From the IMG/VR virus record IMGVR_UViG_3300044841_000030, positions 1 to 27,338 of that record: a DNA stretch of 27,338 nucleotides. One strand, given 5' to 3'. Of the stretch, positions 7,677 through 15,239 are shown piece by piece. Origin of the DNA: a virus. The notes under the pieces are model-generated. The model had not been told where the DNA came from, ran no database searches, and saw only the letters and a list, made by a program, of their open reading frames with translations. A program made the position numbers and the translations under genes. The number at the start of each line of letters is the position of its first letter. Position 1 is the stretch's first letter.

Positions 7677-7910
7677 CTACTTCCGATTAACAAGTTTATC
7701 CCCCATGGCCATGCTGTCGAGGTGTCTCAATATAACAGTATAAGCGTAAGAAGTCTTTGTCAAGCCAAAGGATTCTTCTAATGTAAGAGCTTTTTCGGCC
7801 CGATTAAGCGTAGCGTTGCGTTCCTGCTCAATCCATCCCCGTAGATGCTGGCCAATAGCAGATTTATTAAGGGCGTCATAGCCTTGAGCTAGTTGGTCTA
7901 AGTTAGCCAT
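7677..7910 (-). CDS. 77-aa hypothetical protein between portal and scaffold
   Basis: I start it at the ATG at 7910, which overlaps the last 8 bases of the portal gene and gives MANLDQLAQGYDALNKSAIG. The longer frame to 7964 would add 18 basic residues and overlap the portal further. Helical, soluble, no recognised domain. Small genes at this place often encode head-completion or portal-associated proteins, but nothing here shows it. Confidence 0.7.
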   Translation of the reverse strand: MANLDQLAQGYDALNKSAIGQHLRGWIEQERNATLNRAEKALTLEESFGLTKTSYAYTVILRHLDSMAMGDKLVNRK

Positions 7911-9624
7911 GCAACGCCATATGTGGCACTTCAGAAGGCGCTGCCTGTGCCGGGGGTTGGCCACCAGGTGCAGCTCCCGGAGGCATACCTTGAGCTTGCA
8001 TTGCCTGTTCTTGAGCCTGTTCTTGTTCCATTTGCATCTGTTGCTGAGATTTCATTAAGGTATCAACCTCATCGGGGTCAAGATCAAACTCTTTCTGCAT
8101 GATGAACTTAGTCATCTCTTCCTGATTAACATATGGATTGTTGAGCATAGTAGTGTAAAGTACCTGATATTTCTGGGAGTCGGCCGTCTCTTGCTTTTGG
8201 AGAGTAGATTGTAGTTGCACCATTGGGTCATACTCACCAGGGTATTGTTCTTGATCATAGACCGTCCAAGAAGTTCCCTGCGTGCCGGTGGTGCGGATGC
8301 TTTTAGGCTGTTTGATGTAGAGTTTTATCATTTGGAAGACTAGCTTGCCGAGTTGGTGGAAGCCGTCTTGCTCTAGCATGCTGGTCTTGGCATCGAAACG
8401 TTGGCCAACTTGTGCGATGATGGCATTTAACTGCGTTGCGGTCGAACGTCCACCACTAAGGTTAAGCCCAAAGATTTCATTAGCGGCGGTGGTTTCACGA
8501 ATCTCGTTCTTTAAGTTGCCGCGCTCCTCAAAAGCCTGCGGCGGAACCTGACCGTGGACTACTGGGTTCAAGGCACCAGCCGGGAAGGGATAAACTGCAC
8601 CCGGTAGATTCTCAACCTTCTCGATCCAGTCAGAATAGGCCGGATCTAGGGTGTACATCTGGTTTAAAGTGTAGGTAACCGAATCGATATTCTGGTTAGT
8701 TAGATCGTTCAAGAGTTCCTGCTGACCCATGATCGGCTCAATCTCGCCCTTACCGAGGAATAACGACTCATCGATGTAGTCACGCTGGACAATAAAGGGG
8801 TTCAATGACTGCGGATTCTTATCCTCGTTGGCTTTAGCCTGCACTAAGTAGGGGTTGTCGTCGTCTTGGATCAAGATCTTACGATTAACCACCGAGCGCA
8901 CCCTATCTTTGCTCCACCACTCAATCACCTCAACTTGCGATAGAGCTGCTTTCGGGCCAAGAGTTGACCCGATGAACATGTCCTTGTTCTCTTTATCAAG
9001 CGCGTCACTAGGCTTGTCTCCGGGCTGACTTAACTGGTCGAGATTCTTGTATTTTTGCTCCATCGCGCCAGTCTCAGGGTTGACGATCTGGAAGCTTTTA
9101 AGCTCATCGATGGTTGTAAGATAACGTCTACCTTGATACGCTGCGGTCTCTGGACTGGTAGCGGTAGGATCAAAGAAGAAGTCTCGCACGGGGATGTTTA
9201 AGAGGCGGGGCTTATCAATATCCCAGTAACAGTACATAACTCCCGTACCATACATCAGCATCGAACGTATCCACTGGTGGACTTTGGCGCCCCACTTGTC
9301 ACAGTCCCAGTAGTAATCTAATAGCCCATTGAGGCCGGTGGTGTCTTGGTTTTGGCTAATCTCTTGGGGAACGAAGGTAAACTTTGGCTTACCCCCAGCG
9401 ATTGCAGCTACCATCACTTCAATCGTGGTAAAGGTGATTGGTACAAATGAGTCGGTAATCCCTTGGTAAGCTATATCAACGCGTTCATTGTTATAAAGCT
9501 TGAAGCAGCTGTCCCATACCTCATGGTAAGAGCCAGCGGTGTAGTCCCAACATGATTTGAAGTCAGCTACGACTGAAGCAGCGGTTGCATCATCGGTAGT
9601 CTCAGTGGTAGTAACGTCGGCCAT
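7903..9624 (-). CDS. Portal protein
   Basis: 573 aa, forms the dodecameric channel through which DNA is packaged and ejected. It shows the expected acidic start, a DSFVPITFTTIEVMVAAIAGG segment near residue 60, a WDIDKPRLLNIPVRDFFFDP motif near 130-150, and long helices. A glutamine/methionine-rich tail from about residue 520 (QQQMQMEQEQAQEQAMQ) is followed by a proline-rich end. Tails of this kind are common in P22/T7-like portals. It lies between the large terminase and the scaffold gene. Confidence 0.88.
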   Translation of the reverse strand: MADVTTTETTDDATAASVVADFKSCWDYTAGSYHEVWDSCFKLYNNERVDIAYQGITDSFVPITFTTIEVMVAAIAGGKPKFTFVPQEISQNQDTTGLNGLLDYYWDCDKWGAKVHQWIRSMLMYGTGVMYCYWDIDKPRLLNIPVRDFFFDPTATSPETAAYQGRRYLTTIDELKSFQIVNPETGAMEQKYKNLDQLSQPGDKPSDALDKENKDMFIGSTLGPKAALSQVEVIEWWSKDRVRSVVNRKILIQDDDNPYLVQAKANEDKNPQSLNPFIVQRDYIDESLFLGKGEIEPIMGQQELLNDLTNQNIDSVTYTLNQMYTLDPAYSDWIEKVENLPGAVYPFPAGALNPVVHGQVPPQAFEERGNLKNEIRETTAANEIFGLNLSGGRSTATQLNAIIAQVGQRFDAKTSMLEQDGFHQLGKLVFQMIKLYIKQPKSIRTTGTQGTSWTVYDQEQYPGEYDPMVQLQSTLQKQETADSQKYQVLYTTMLNNPYVNQEEMTKFIMQKEFDLDPDEVDTLMKSQQQMQMEQEQAQEQAMQAQGMPPGAAPGGQPPAQAAPSEVPHMALHG

Positions 9625-9652
9625 TCATGTTATCTCTACGCCCTTTGGTGTA

Positions 9653-11092
9653 TTATCTACTATATTTGCGGTTAAGCATAGCCTGGGGTTTGTAGACTTT
9701 AAGTGTACTCTTTGGCGCATCGGCATAACTAACCATGAAGTAAGCTAAGGCTCTTACACCATCAAAGTGGTGGCCAAACCTACGATGATCATCCCATTTA
9801 GGCTGAACCTCTTCCCCTTGCTTGGAGACTTTCTCCAGCCACACCAGGTTCTCAATCTCTTGGACTAACCAGTTGTGCTCTTGACCGGTGCGTTCATCTA
9901 TTTCCACTAAGGAACTAGAGATAAAGAGGCGGGGCCTACCGGTGCCCGGCTGGATCTGACCATATTCCTCCATCTTTGTAGCTAAGGTCTCATCCCAGCT
10001 CTTAGAGTCATTAGGTTGCTTTACTACGGGGTCTAATCTCATGCCAATGTCTTGAAGATCTTTAGCCAATCTAGGATCATCGTTGTCTATCCATCCTCTA
10101 GTAAGAGTAAGCCCTGATGCTTTGATGTCTCGCAGTTGCTTGATCTGAGGAGCTTGCAGCCGTTTCTTACGAAAGCCTGATACTACATGGACGTTGTTGT
10201 CATTATCCACACCACAGAGTAACCACGCTGATGGGTCTGAGAATCCACCATCGAGAATTTCATACCATGTCCATCCTCTATCCAATGACTCATAGTCTTT
10301 AAGATGAGCTGATCGATCCCACCAGGCACAGACCAACCCAACCCGTTTCACAAACTTCCCTTCGCGTCGAACCTTAATAGCATTAGCTGAGAGCCCTCGA
10401 GACATTTGCTGCTTCTGAGATTCTGTAAGCCAGGGGTTGTCATCCCAGCCAGCTTCTGACACAAACAAATCAGGGTTCCCAGTATTGAGGTAAATGTCGT
10501 CATAGACCCAAGTCATACCTTTAATTGGAGTCATAGTGAGTAACACGTCTAAGTCTTGGCCGGCCTCTACGCGCACAAAGCACTCTTCCCAAATATCTCG
10601 AGGGGGTTCTTCATCAAACCAAATCAAACGCTTACCGGTGCCCTGGAACTTCTCACGACCTTGCTCATAGGACTTGAATGACAAGATGTTGCCATTCTTC
10701 AAGTGCATCTTCTTAATGATACGCCCACGGAGATAATCAATATGCTCAATCTCTTTAGGAGGAATGTAGGTTAGTAACTTCTTTTGGGTGGTTTCTTCTT
10801 GAGCATCGAATGACGGACAACAACACCATATCTCATAAGGAGGCCTTAAAGCTTTGTAGGGATGGTCGGCTACCGCGTACTGAGCTACTTCCTGTGCCCC
10901 CCATTCGGTCTTACCTACACGGTTACCCCAGAACAAGGTTTTAATAGCAGCAGATGATTCAGAAGCTTCTTTCTGCTTATTATGTTGTTTAATATATTTA
11001 AGCGGGTTCTCTATTCTTCTACGTTCTAGCTCTGAGAGCATTTCAAGATAAGAAATCTTTTCGGGCCTTGATAGCTTGCTCAAGCTGGTCAT
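9653..11092 (-). CDS. terL: Terminase large subunit (ATPase/nuclease)
   Basis: 479 aa, the DNA-packaging motor. Walker A is GNRVGKTE (56-63), Walker B LIWFDEEP (156-163), and the coupling motif TMTP is at 187-190. The C-terminal RNase H-like nuclease shows DGGFSDPSAW, WIDNDDP and DDHRRFGHHFDGVRAL, giving the expected acidic residues. The start at 11092 overlaps the small-subunit gene by 50 bases. An alternative ATG at 11041 sits just after that gene's stop, but residues 1-17 continue a helix usual for this family, so I keep the longer form. Confidence 0.95.
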   Translation of the reverse strand: MTSLSKLSRPEKISYLEMLSELERRRIENPLKYIKQHNKQKEASESSAAIKTLFWGNRVGKTEWGAQEVAQYAVADHPYKALRPPYEIWCCCPSFDAQEETTQKKLLTYIPPKEIEHIDYLRGRIIKKMHLKNGNILSFKSYEQGREKFQGTGKRLIWFDEEPPRDIWEECFVRVEAGQDLDVLLTMTPIKGMTWVYDDIYLNTGNPDLFVSEAGWDDNPWLTESQKQQMSRGLSANAIKVRREGKFVKRVGLVCAWWDRSAHLKDYESLDRGWTWYEILDGGFSDPSAWLLCGVDNDNNVHVVSGFRKKRLQAPQIKQLRDIKASGLTLTRGWIDNDDPRLAKDLQDIGMRLDPVVKQPNDSKSWDETLATKMEEYGQIQPGTGRPRLFISSSLVEIDERTGQEHNWLVQEIENLVWLEKVSKQGEEVQPKWDDHRRFGHHFDGVRALAYFMVSYADAPKSTLKVYKPQAMLNRKYSR

Positions 11093-11447
11093 CGGTCATG
11101 TCCTCATACTTATGTGTAATCTCACCCTTCTGATCGACTTCAGTCTTATCCCGCCAGCCATAGTTGTTCTTCAAATTGAATATAGCCCCGCCTACGTTCT
11201 TCCCAGTATAAAGATAGTCTTCTGCATACCCCTCACACTTGAGTTTTGCATCTTTTATGGTGTCAAAAAACTCTTCCCTGGATTCATAGTTGATTAATGT
11301 CTCTCGAGATGTTCTAAGTGCCAAAGCTAACCCTGTGATTAGGTATGGCTTATTATGCTCATCACACCAAGTAAAATACTCCTCAATCTTACCTTGAAGC
11401 TCCTCGCGAGATTTGAACAAGAGCGGTCTACCGCCTGGGTGTGCCAT
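11043..11447 (-). CDS. terS: Terminase small subunit (P22 gp3-like)
   Basis: 134 aa, recognises the phage DNA for packaging. It begins MAHPGGRPLLFKSREELQGK, and GRP..F.S.EELQ..I..YF is the hallmark of the gp3-like packaging family. A helix-turn-helix region (LITGLALALRTSRETLINYE) and a central helical segment follow, then the NLKNNYGWRDKTEVDQ motif also seen in this family. No ribosome site precedes the ATG; a -10 box lies only six bases upstream, so the message may be leaderless. Confidence 0.88.
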   Translation of the reverse strand: MAHPGGRPLLFKSREELQGKIEEYFTWCDEHNKPYLITGLALALRTSRETLINYESREEFFDTIKDAKLKCEGYAEDYLYTGKNVGGAIFNLKNNYGWRDKTEVDQKGEITHKYEDMTDDQLEQAIKARKDFLS

Positions 11448-11453
11448 AACTAT

Positions 11454-11462
11454 ATTATACCA
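11454..11462 (-). promoter_or_regulatory. Extended -10 promoter for the late operon (leaderless)
   Basis: Minus strand reads TGGTATAAT, a perfect -10 with the extended TGn element. A -35 box is not clear. The -10 ends six bases before the terS ATG (11447), so the transcript should begin at or next to the start codon. Confidence 0.6.
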
Positions 11463-11507
11463 CCTCGGCCTATCCCTGATCTACTACATACGTTGTACGC
11501 ATAAGTA

Positions 11508-11536
11508 TTTACAACTACATACAACTGTGCTACTAT
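11508..11536 (+). promoter_or_regulatory. Candidate promoter for the rightward early operon
   Basis: TTTACA (11508-11513), 17-base spacer, TACTAT (11531-11536, 4 of 6). It lies in the divergent region between terS and the first plus-strand genes and points into them. Confidence 0.45.
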
Positions 11537-11593
11537 TAAGCCAAGCTAAAGAACACCAAACGGCAGGGCAACTACGGACGCTACTCCCAACCG

Positions 11594-11752
11594 GTGATAA
11601 ATCATTTGGCGGCGATCATCCTGGGTCATGATGCAAAACTGACCCGAGCTGTGGGGTTAAAGCGAAACCTCAATATTAACAAACCGCTACATAGTGTTTC
11701 TGTAAATGCCATAGGCAAAATCAAGACTGGGTTTGCGTGGAAGATGGTCTAA
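11594..11752 (+). CDS. Small basic hypothetical protein with no clear start codon
   Basis: The frame is open from 11540 to TAA at 11750-11752 and reads like a real protein (NTKRQGNYGRYSQPVINH, LGHDAKLTRAVGLKRNL, GKIKTGFAWKMV). The only usual start inside it is GTG at 11594, giving 52 aa, but it has no ribosome site and would cut off a plausible N terminus (about 18 residues). An AAG codon sits where an ATG would be natural, so a lost or unusual start is possible. Function unknown; basic composition could suit nucleic acid binding. Confidence 0.45.
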   Translation: MINHLAAIILGHDAKLTRAVGLKRNLNINKPLHSVSVNAIGKIKTGFAWKMV

Positions 11753-11787
11753 ACTGGGCGATAGTATTAATAATCGAGGGCGATCCA

Positions 11788-11931
11788 ATGAAGAAGATTA
11801 AACCAATCCTAACCGTTATTGAGCATGTAGTGCTAATAGCGATTCTAAGTGGCGCTGTGGGCTTTTACCTAGGCAATAGCTATGGAACTACTCATCAGCC
11901 CGTAAAGACTGTTCCTACAGCGTCAAAATAA
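11788..11931 (+). CDS. 47-aa single-pass membrane protein
   Basis: Starts MKKIKPILTVIEH with GAGGG before the ATG. One hydrophobic segment (about residues 8-27, VVLIAILSGAVGFYLG) follows a lysine-rich start, so it is membrane-anchored with its C terminus outside. The frame ends at TCA AAA TAA, and the next gene continues in the -1 frame with a proline-rich linker and a transglycosylase domain. It may therefore be the N-terminal half of one exported enzyme made by frameshifting; otherwise a holin-like peptide. Confidence 0.65.
   Translation: MKKIKPILTVIEHVVLIAILSGAVGFYLGNSYGTTHQPVKTVPTASK
11925..11931 (+). promoter_or_regulatory. Possible -1 frameshift site at AAAATAA
   Basis: The zero frame reads TCA AAA TAA. 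Slipping back one base on the four A residues avoids the stop and gives ATA AGT GTG GCA, entering the downstream frame. This would join the membrane anchor to the transglycosylase domain. It is not a full X XXY YYZ heptamer, and no downstream stimulatory structure was established. Confidence 0.35.
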
Positions 11932-11933
11932 GT

Positions 11934-12218
11934 GTGGCAGCCGTGGTGCAAGCTCCACCAACCCCAGCACCTGTTAAAGTAGACACGTCCTATGAATCAA
12001 AGATGTTTGTCTACTACCATGAGTCAGGCAATCGACCGGGAGCTATTAACAACAAGTCTGGGGCCTGCGGAATTGGCCAAGCTCTTCCCTGCAGCAAGTT
12101 GCCCTGTTCCCTATCTGATTACAGTTGTCAAGATGCCTGGTTCACTCGTTACGCTTTGACGCGGTACGGATCATGGGACAACGCTAAACAGTTTTGGGTA
12201 AATCATAAATGGTGGTAA
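11934..12218 (+). CDS. Transglycosylase-like (lysozyme-fold) peptidoglycan enzyme
   Basis: 94 aa from a GTG with no ribosome site. Residues 5-17 are a proline-rich linker. From ~20 there is a compact transglycosylase/resuscitation-factor-like domain: YYHESGN with the probable catalytic E30, SGACGIGQALPCSK (42-55), and a YGSWDNAKQFWVNHKWW end that fits family members. Four cysteines (45, 53, 58, 65) suggest disulfides, so it acts outside the cytoplasm. It has no signal peptide of its own; the preceding frame supplies a membrane anchor, which supports a joined product. Likely role: wall cleavage at entry or lysis. Confidence 0.75.
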   Translation: MAAVVQAPPTPAPVKVDTSYESKMFVYYHESGNRPGAINNKSGACGIGQALPCSKLPCSLSDYSCQDAWFTRYALTRYGSWDNAKQFWVNHKWW

Positions 12219-12227
12219 GGAGAACGC

Positions 12228-12311
12228 ATGCCAGATCTACAGCAAACCATAGTTTTAGTTTTTTGCCTCATTGCGATAGCAGTATCCATATACGTTTACT
12301 GGAGAGTATAA
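12228..12311 (+). CDS. 27-aa membrane peptide
   Basis: MPDLQQTIVLVF followed by a hydrophobic stretch and YVYWRV. AAGGAG lies six bases upstream of the ATG. A single membrane helix fills nearly the whole peptide. Next to a wall enzyme it could be a holin-like peptide; no direct evidence. The next gene begins immediately after its stop. Confidence 0.55.
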   Translation: MPDLQQTIVLVFCLIAIAVSIYVYWRV

Positions 12312-12410
12312 ATGACATACCAACAAGCCGTACGGGCACTAAAAAGAGATTACTTTAAGGGGTACATTACCTTCAAGGAATATCTAGCTCTTCTTGAGCT
12401 GGCGCGATGA
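12312..12410 (+). CDS. 32-aa hypothetical peptide
   Basis: MTYQQAVRALKRDYFKGYIT and a short leucine-rich helix. It starts directly after the TAA of the gene before and its TGA overlaps the ATG of the next gene (12407-12410). This tight coupling is the main support. It resembles small SHOCT-like helical motifs, but that is only an impression. Confidence 0.5.
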   Translation: MTYQQAVRALKRDYFKGYITFKEYLALLELAR

Positions 12411-12559
12411 AAACTCGAGCCACCTTCAGTATAGAAAAAGAGGTATTGAATTTACTGATCACTATGGCCGAGAATGATCATAGAAGTAAATCAAACATGC
12501 TTGAGGTAATTATTCGTGAAGAACATCAAAAGAGGACTAGAGATGTTAAAGATAATTAG
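12407..12559 (+). CDS. Ribbon-helix-helix (Arc/CopG-like) DNA-binding protein
   Basis: 50 aa. MKTRATFSIEKEVLNLLI gives the N-terminal beta-strand with the R-x-T-x-S pattern that contacts DNA. Then come helix A (EVLNLLITMAEND), the turn RSKSN, and helix B (MLEVIIREEHQKR). Length and pattern match small phage ribbon-helix-helix repressors. It may regulate the early operon; the inverted repeat at 15701-15720 is one possible target, untested. It overlaps its upstream neighbour by ATGA and the downstream one by 17 bases. Confidence 0.75.
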   Translation: MKTRATFSIEKEVLNLLITMAENDHRSKSNMLEVIIREEHQKRTRDVKDN

Positions 12560-12662
12560 TTTCACCTTAGGCTTATTGACCGTTCTCGGTGTTGTAGCGA
12601 TCGGGACGATGCTTTACCTCTTTGAGGTGGTTGTTAACCTATTTACGGTGTTAAGCAAATGA
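12543..12662 (+). CDS. 39-aa membrane peptide
   Basis: MLKIISFTLGLLTVLGVVAI followed by more hydrophobic residues, so one or two short membrane helices. It overlaps the ribbon-helix-helix gene by 17 bases and the next gene by ATGA (12659-12662). No recognised family. Confidence 0.5.
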   Translation: MLKIISFTLGLLTVLGVVAIGTMLYLFEVVVNLFTVLSK

Positions 12663-12799
12663 GTAAGAACGCAACCGCCGAACAAGATATGAAACGTTGT
12701 TATGACTGCCGAGATGTAGTTACTAAGGATTATTACATGTGGGAAATTCTGAGTGAGGATGGTGGTGAGCCTGTTTACCCAGAAAGGGGTGAGAGATGA
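12659..12799 (+). CDS. 46-aa hypothetical protein with CxxC
   Basis: Polar protein with CYDC near residue 14, beginning MSKNATAEQDMKRCYDCRD. Coupled at both ends by ATGA overlaps (12659-12662 and 12796-12799). The single CxxC could bind a metal as a dimer. Function unknown. Confidence 0.5.
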   Translation: MSKNATAEQDMKRCYDCRDVVTKDYYMWEILSEDGGEPVYPERGER

Positions 12800-13035
12800 G
12801 TAAGCTTGATGAGCAAATAAAGCAAATAACGCATAGTGCTTTCCGCCACCCCGACATGCAGATGGATGACATAAAAGCTCTCCTAGCCGAGTTCACTGAG
12901 GCCATGAAAGCAGCGGTGCCAGAGAAATATACTGAAAATGATTATGGCTTAGCCCCGCATGAACAACCTTGGAACGATGCCATAGACGCAACCCATGAGG
13001 CGTTAGATAAGGTAATTAAGGAGTATTTAGGATGA
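12796..13035 (+). CDS. 79-aa hypothetical protein
   Basis: Soluble, helical, acidic protein (MSKLDEQIKQITHSAF, FTEAMKAAVPEK, ALDKVIKEYLG). ATGA overlaps with both neighbours, and a GGGGTGAGAG ribosome site. No recognised domain. It directly precedes the first of the two alanine-rich proteins and may be co-produced with it. Confidence 0.7.
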   Translation: MSKLDEQIKQITHSAFRHPDMQMDDIKALLAEFTEAMKAAVPEKYTENDYGLAPHEQPWNDAIDATHEALDKVIKEYLG

Positions 13036-13814
13036 AGGCATATTTAAATGACGCGGAGCTAAAGAAAGACTTCGTTAAAGAGATTAAGCGTCACCAAGAG
13101 GCAGACCAGATTATCCAGGGGACTTACGCCAAAGGATCAGGTAAAAACTGGAAAGGTTGTGCTGTTGGGTGTAGCATCCATTCGTTGAATCGGATTAAGA
13201 AAAAGACGTATAAAACTAGCAATCACTCAGTTTACGAGACAGAGCTGGGAATTCCTCGCCAGCTCGCGTACCTCGAAGACAGAATCTTTGAAGGCTTGGA
13301 TGTCAAAACTTCAAAAGAGTGGCCCCTCCGATTCTCGCAAGCTATTAGACCAGGCGCAGATCTGTCGCTCGTCGTGTCTAAGTTTATGGTGGCAGTGCTC
13401 AAAGATGAAAACTTCGGAGTATACAAATTTGCTCATAGGGATGGGAAGAAAGCGATTGATAATGTAGTAGCTTTATATGAGCGAAAATTATCTGGCAGTG
13501 AACCAACTCGCGAGGAGTGGCTAGAAGCTAGAGACGAAGCATCTTTGGCACGACGAGCTGCTTATGCTGCTTATGATGCTGCTTCTGATGCTGCTGCTTA
13601 TGCTGCTTATGCTGCTTCTGATGCTGCTTATGATGCTGATGCTGCTGCTTATGATGCTGCTGCTGATGCTGCTTCTTATGCTGCTGCTTATGCTGCTGAT
13701 GCTGCTGCTGATGCTGCTTCTGATGCTGCTGCTGATGCTGATGCTGCTGGACGAGACCATTACAAGAAAATGGCAGATAGGCTAATCGAGTTATTGGAGA
13801 AAGCAGGTGAGTAA
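13032..13814 (+). CDS. Alanine-rich rod protein A (Y/D/S type)
   Basis: 260 aa in three parts. Residues 1-150 form a folded domain shared with the gene at 14016, with AKGSGKNWKGCAVGCSIHS (C43, C47) as its most conserved piece. Residues 176-239 are a low-complexity helix of alanine with Y, D and S, every alanine coded GCT. A short conserved cap (YKKMADRLIELLEKAG) ends it. The rod is acidic. Similar alanine-repeat proteins are known from many phage genomes, with no function that I know of. It overlaps the gene before it by ATGA. Confidence 0.85.
   Translation: MKAYLNDAELKKDFVKEIKRHQEADQIIQGTYAKGSGKNWKGCAVGCSIHSLNRIKKKTYKTSNHSVYETELGIPRQLAYLEDRIFEGLDVKTSKEWPLRFSQAIRPGADLSLVVSKFMVAVLKDENFGVYKFAHRDGKKAIDNVVALYERKLSGSEPTREEWLEARDEASLARRAAYAAYDAASDAAAYAAYAASDAAYDADAAAYDAAADAASYAAAYAADAAADAASDAAADADAAGRDHYKKMADRLIELLEKAGE
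13066..13171 (+). repeat. 106-base identical repeat, copy 1
   Basis: Identical base for base to 14050-14155, inside the N-terminal domains of the two alanine-rich genes. Flanks diverge at once on both sides, including at silent positions. This points to recent gene conversion or strong selection on this block. Confidence 0.9.
13557..13748 (+). repeat. GCT-rich codon repeat tract in rod protein A
   Basis: 64 codons made only of GCT, TAT, GAT and TCT, that is GCT units broken by NAT/TCT codons. Near-repetitive DNA of this kind can change length by slippage in steps that keep the frame. Confidence 0.9.
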
Positions 13815-13838
13815 CCATAAAGAGCATAGGAGAGAAGG

Positions 13839-14015
13839 ATGAGTAAATGGCAGAACAACCCAACATCCCCAGACTAAGCAATGGGAGGAGGCCGAGTGGC
13901 TCGATGATTACTTTGGGAGTCACCAGTATGGGGTGAGGTTTAAGGATGAACAGATATTTAATGCAAACCTATACAAATTATCCACCAAGGAATCTAACCT
14001 AAAAGGAGGAAATAA

Positions 14016-14019
<4 letters not shown>
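13839..14019 (+). pseudogene. Frameshifted small gene between the two rod genes
   Basis: An ATG at 13839 with AGGAG upstream begins MSKWQNNP and then stops at 13875-13877. The +1 frame from there on reads as good protein (QTKQWEEAEWLDDYFGSH, YGVRFKDEQIFNANLYKL) and ends at TGA 14017-14019, overlapping the GTG of the next gene as other genes here do. The natural reading is one gene of about 59 codons broken or recoded by one base near 13850-13875. A sequencing error is also possible. Confidence 0.45.
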
Positions 14020-14859
<840 letters not shown>

Positions 14860-14870
<11 letters not shown>

Positions 14871-14916
14871 GACAAGAGCAAAAATTAGAGCCGCTTTATC
14901 TGGCCAGAAATCCTAA
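14860..14916 (+). CDS. 18-aa peptide resembling a NUMOD3-type motif
   Basis: MPPETRAKIRAALSGQKS. The pattern ETR.KI..AL.G is the core of the NUMOD3 DNA-binding motif seen in phage homing endonucleases. GAGGAG lies about eight bases upstream, it overlaps the rod gene by 11 bases and its TAA shares a base with the next ATG. Either a tiny free-standing peptide, a leader, or the relic of a lost endonuclease. Confidence 0.45.
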
Positions 14917-15203
14917 TGAAAACTTTTAAGGTCATTATTCCGACCATTAACGCAGTCTGTGACAAGATAATTCCAGATTGGTTAGTAGAGAACTCCCTGA
15001 TAACGGTGTTCTCCAAGCCGTCGCTCGTGGCTCATACAGTTTGGTTTGTGGTGTGGTTTGTGGTGTGGTTTGTGTGGAAACTGGATGTATCTCTACTCAC
15101 CAACATTGTCTCGTTAGAGGCTATTTACCTAGGGGCGCTAATCGGAATCCAACAAACGCACCACCACAAGACAATCAAGAAGCATCTAGAAAAACATCAA
15201 TAA
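14916..15203 (+). CDS. 95-aa membrane protein (DUF1003-like end)
   Basis: Polar start, then an aromatic-rich first membrane helix (SLVAHTVWFVVWFVVWFVW, ~36-54) and a second (LTNIVSLEAIYLGALIGIQQ, ~61-80), then a histidine/lysine-rich cytoplasmic tail. The NIVSLEAI...  segment resembles the second helix of DUF1003 proteins, a weak match. The first helix is lengthened by a 12-base tandem repeat in the DNA. The start shares a base with the stop before it (TAATG). Confidence 0.75.
   Translation: MKTFKVIIPTINAVCDKIIPDWLVENSLITVFSKPSLVAHTVWFVVWFVVWFVWKLDVSLLTNIVSLEAIYLGALIGIQQTHHHKTIKKHLEKHQ
15042..15074 (+). repeat. 12-base tandem repeat within a membrane helix
   Basis: TGGTTTGTGGTG twice in full and then nine bases of a third copy, encoding repeated WFVV. 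Confidence 0.9.
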
Positions 15204-15239
15204 AACAAAAACTGCTTGCGCTGTTGGGCAGAAGCAGTT
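15201..15239 (-). terminator. Rho-independent terminator reading leftward
   Basis: On the minus strand, AACTGCTT (15239-15232), a 14-base loop, its exact complement AAGCAGTT (15217-15210), then TTTGTTTTA (15209-15201). An 8-pair stem followed by a U-rich tail. On the plus strand no U tract follows the stem, so it is directed against minus-strand transcripts, though no minus-strand gene lies to its right for over 500 bases. Confidence 0.6.

Noticed and set aside
13521-13923. Poly-Ser/Ile and poly-Gln/His frames on the minus strand, and poly-Leu/Met on the plus strand, over the GCT tract
   Set aside because: These are other-frame readings of the GCT repeat. Only the alanine frame has a folded domain, conserved ends and a ribosome site.
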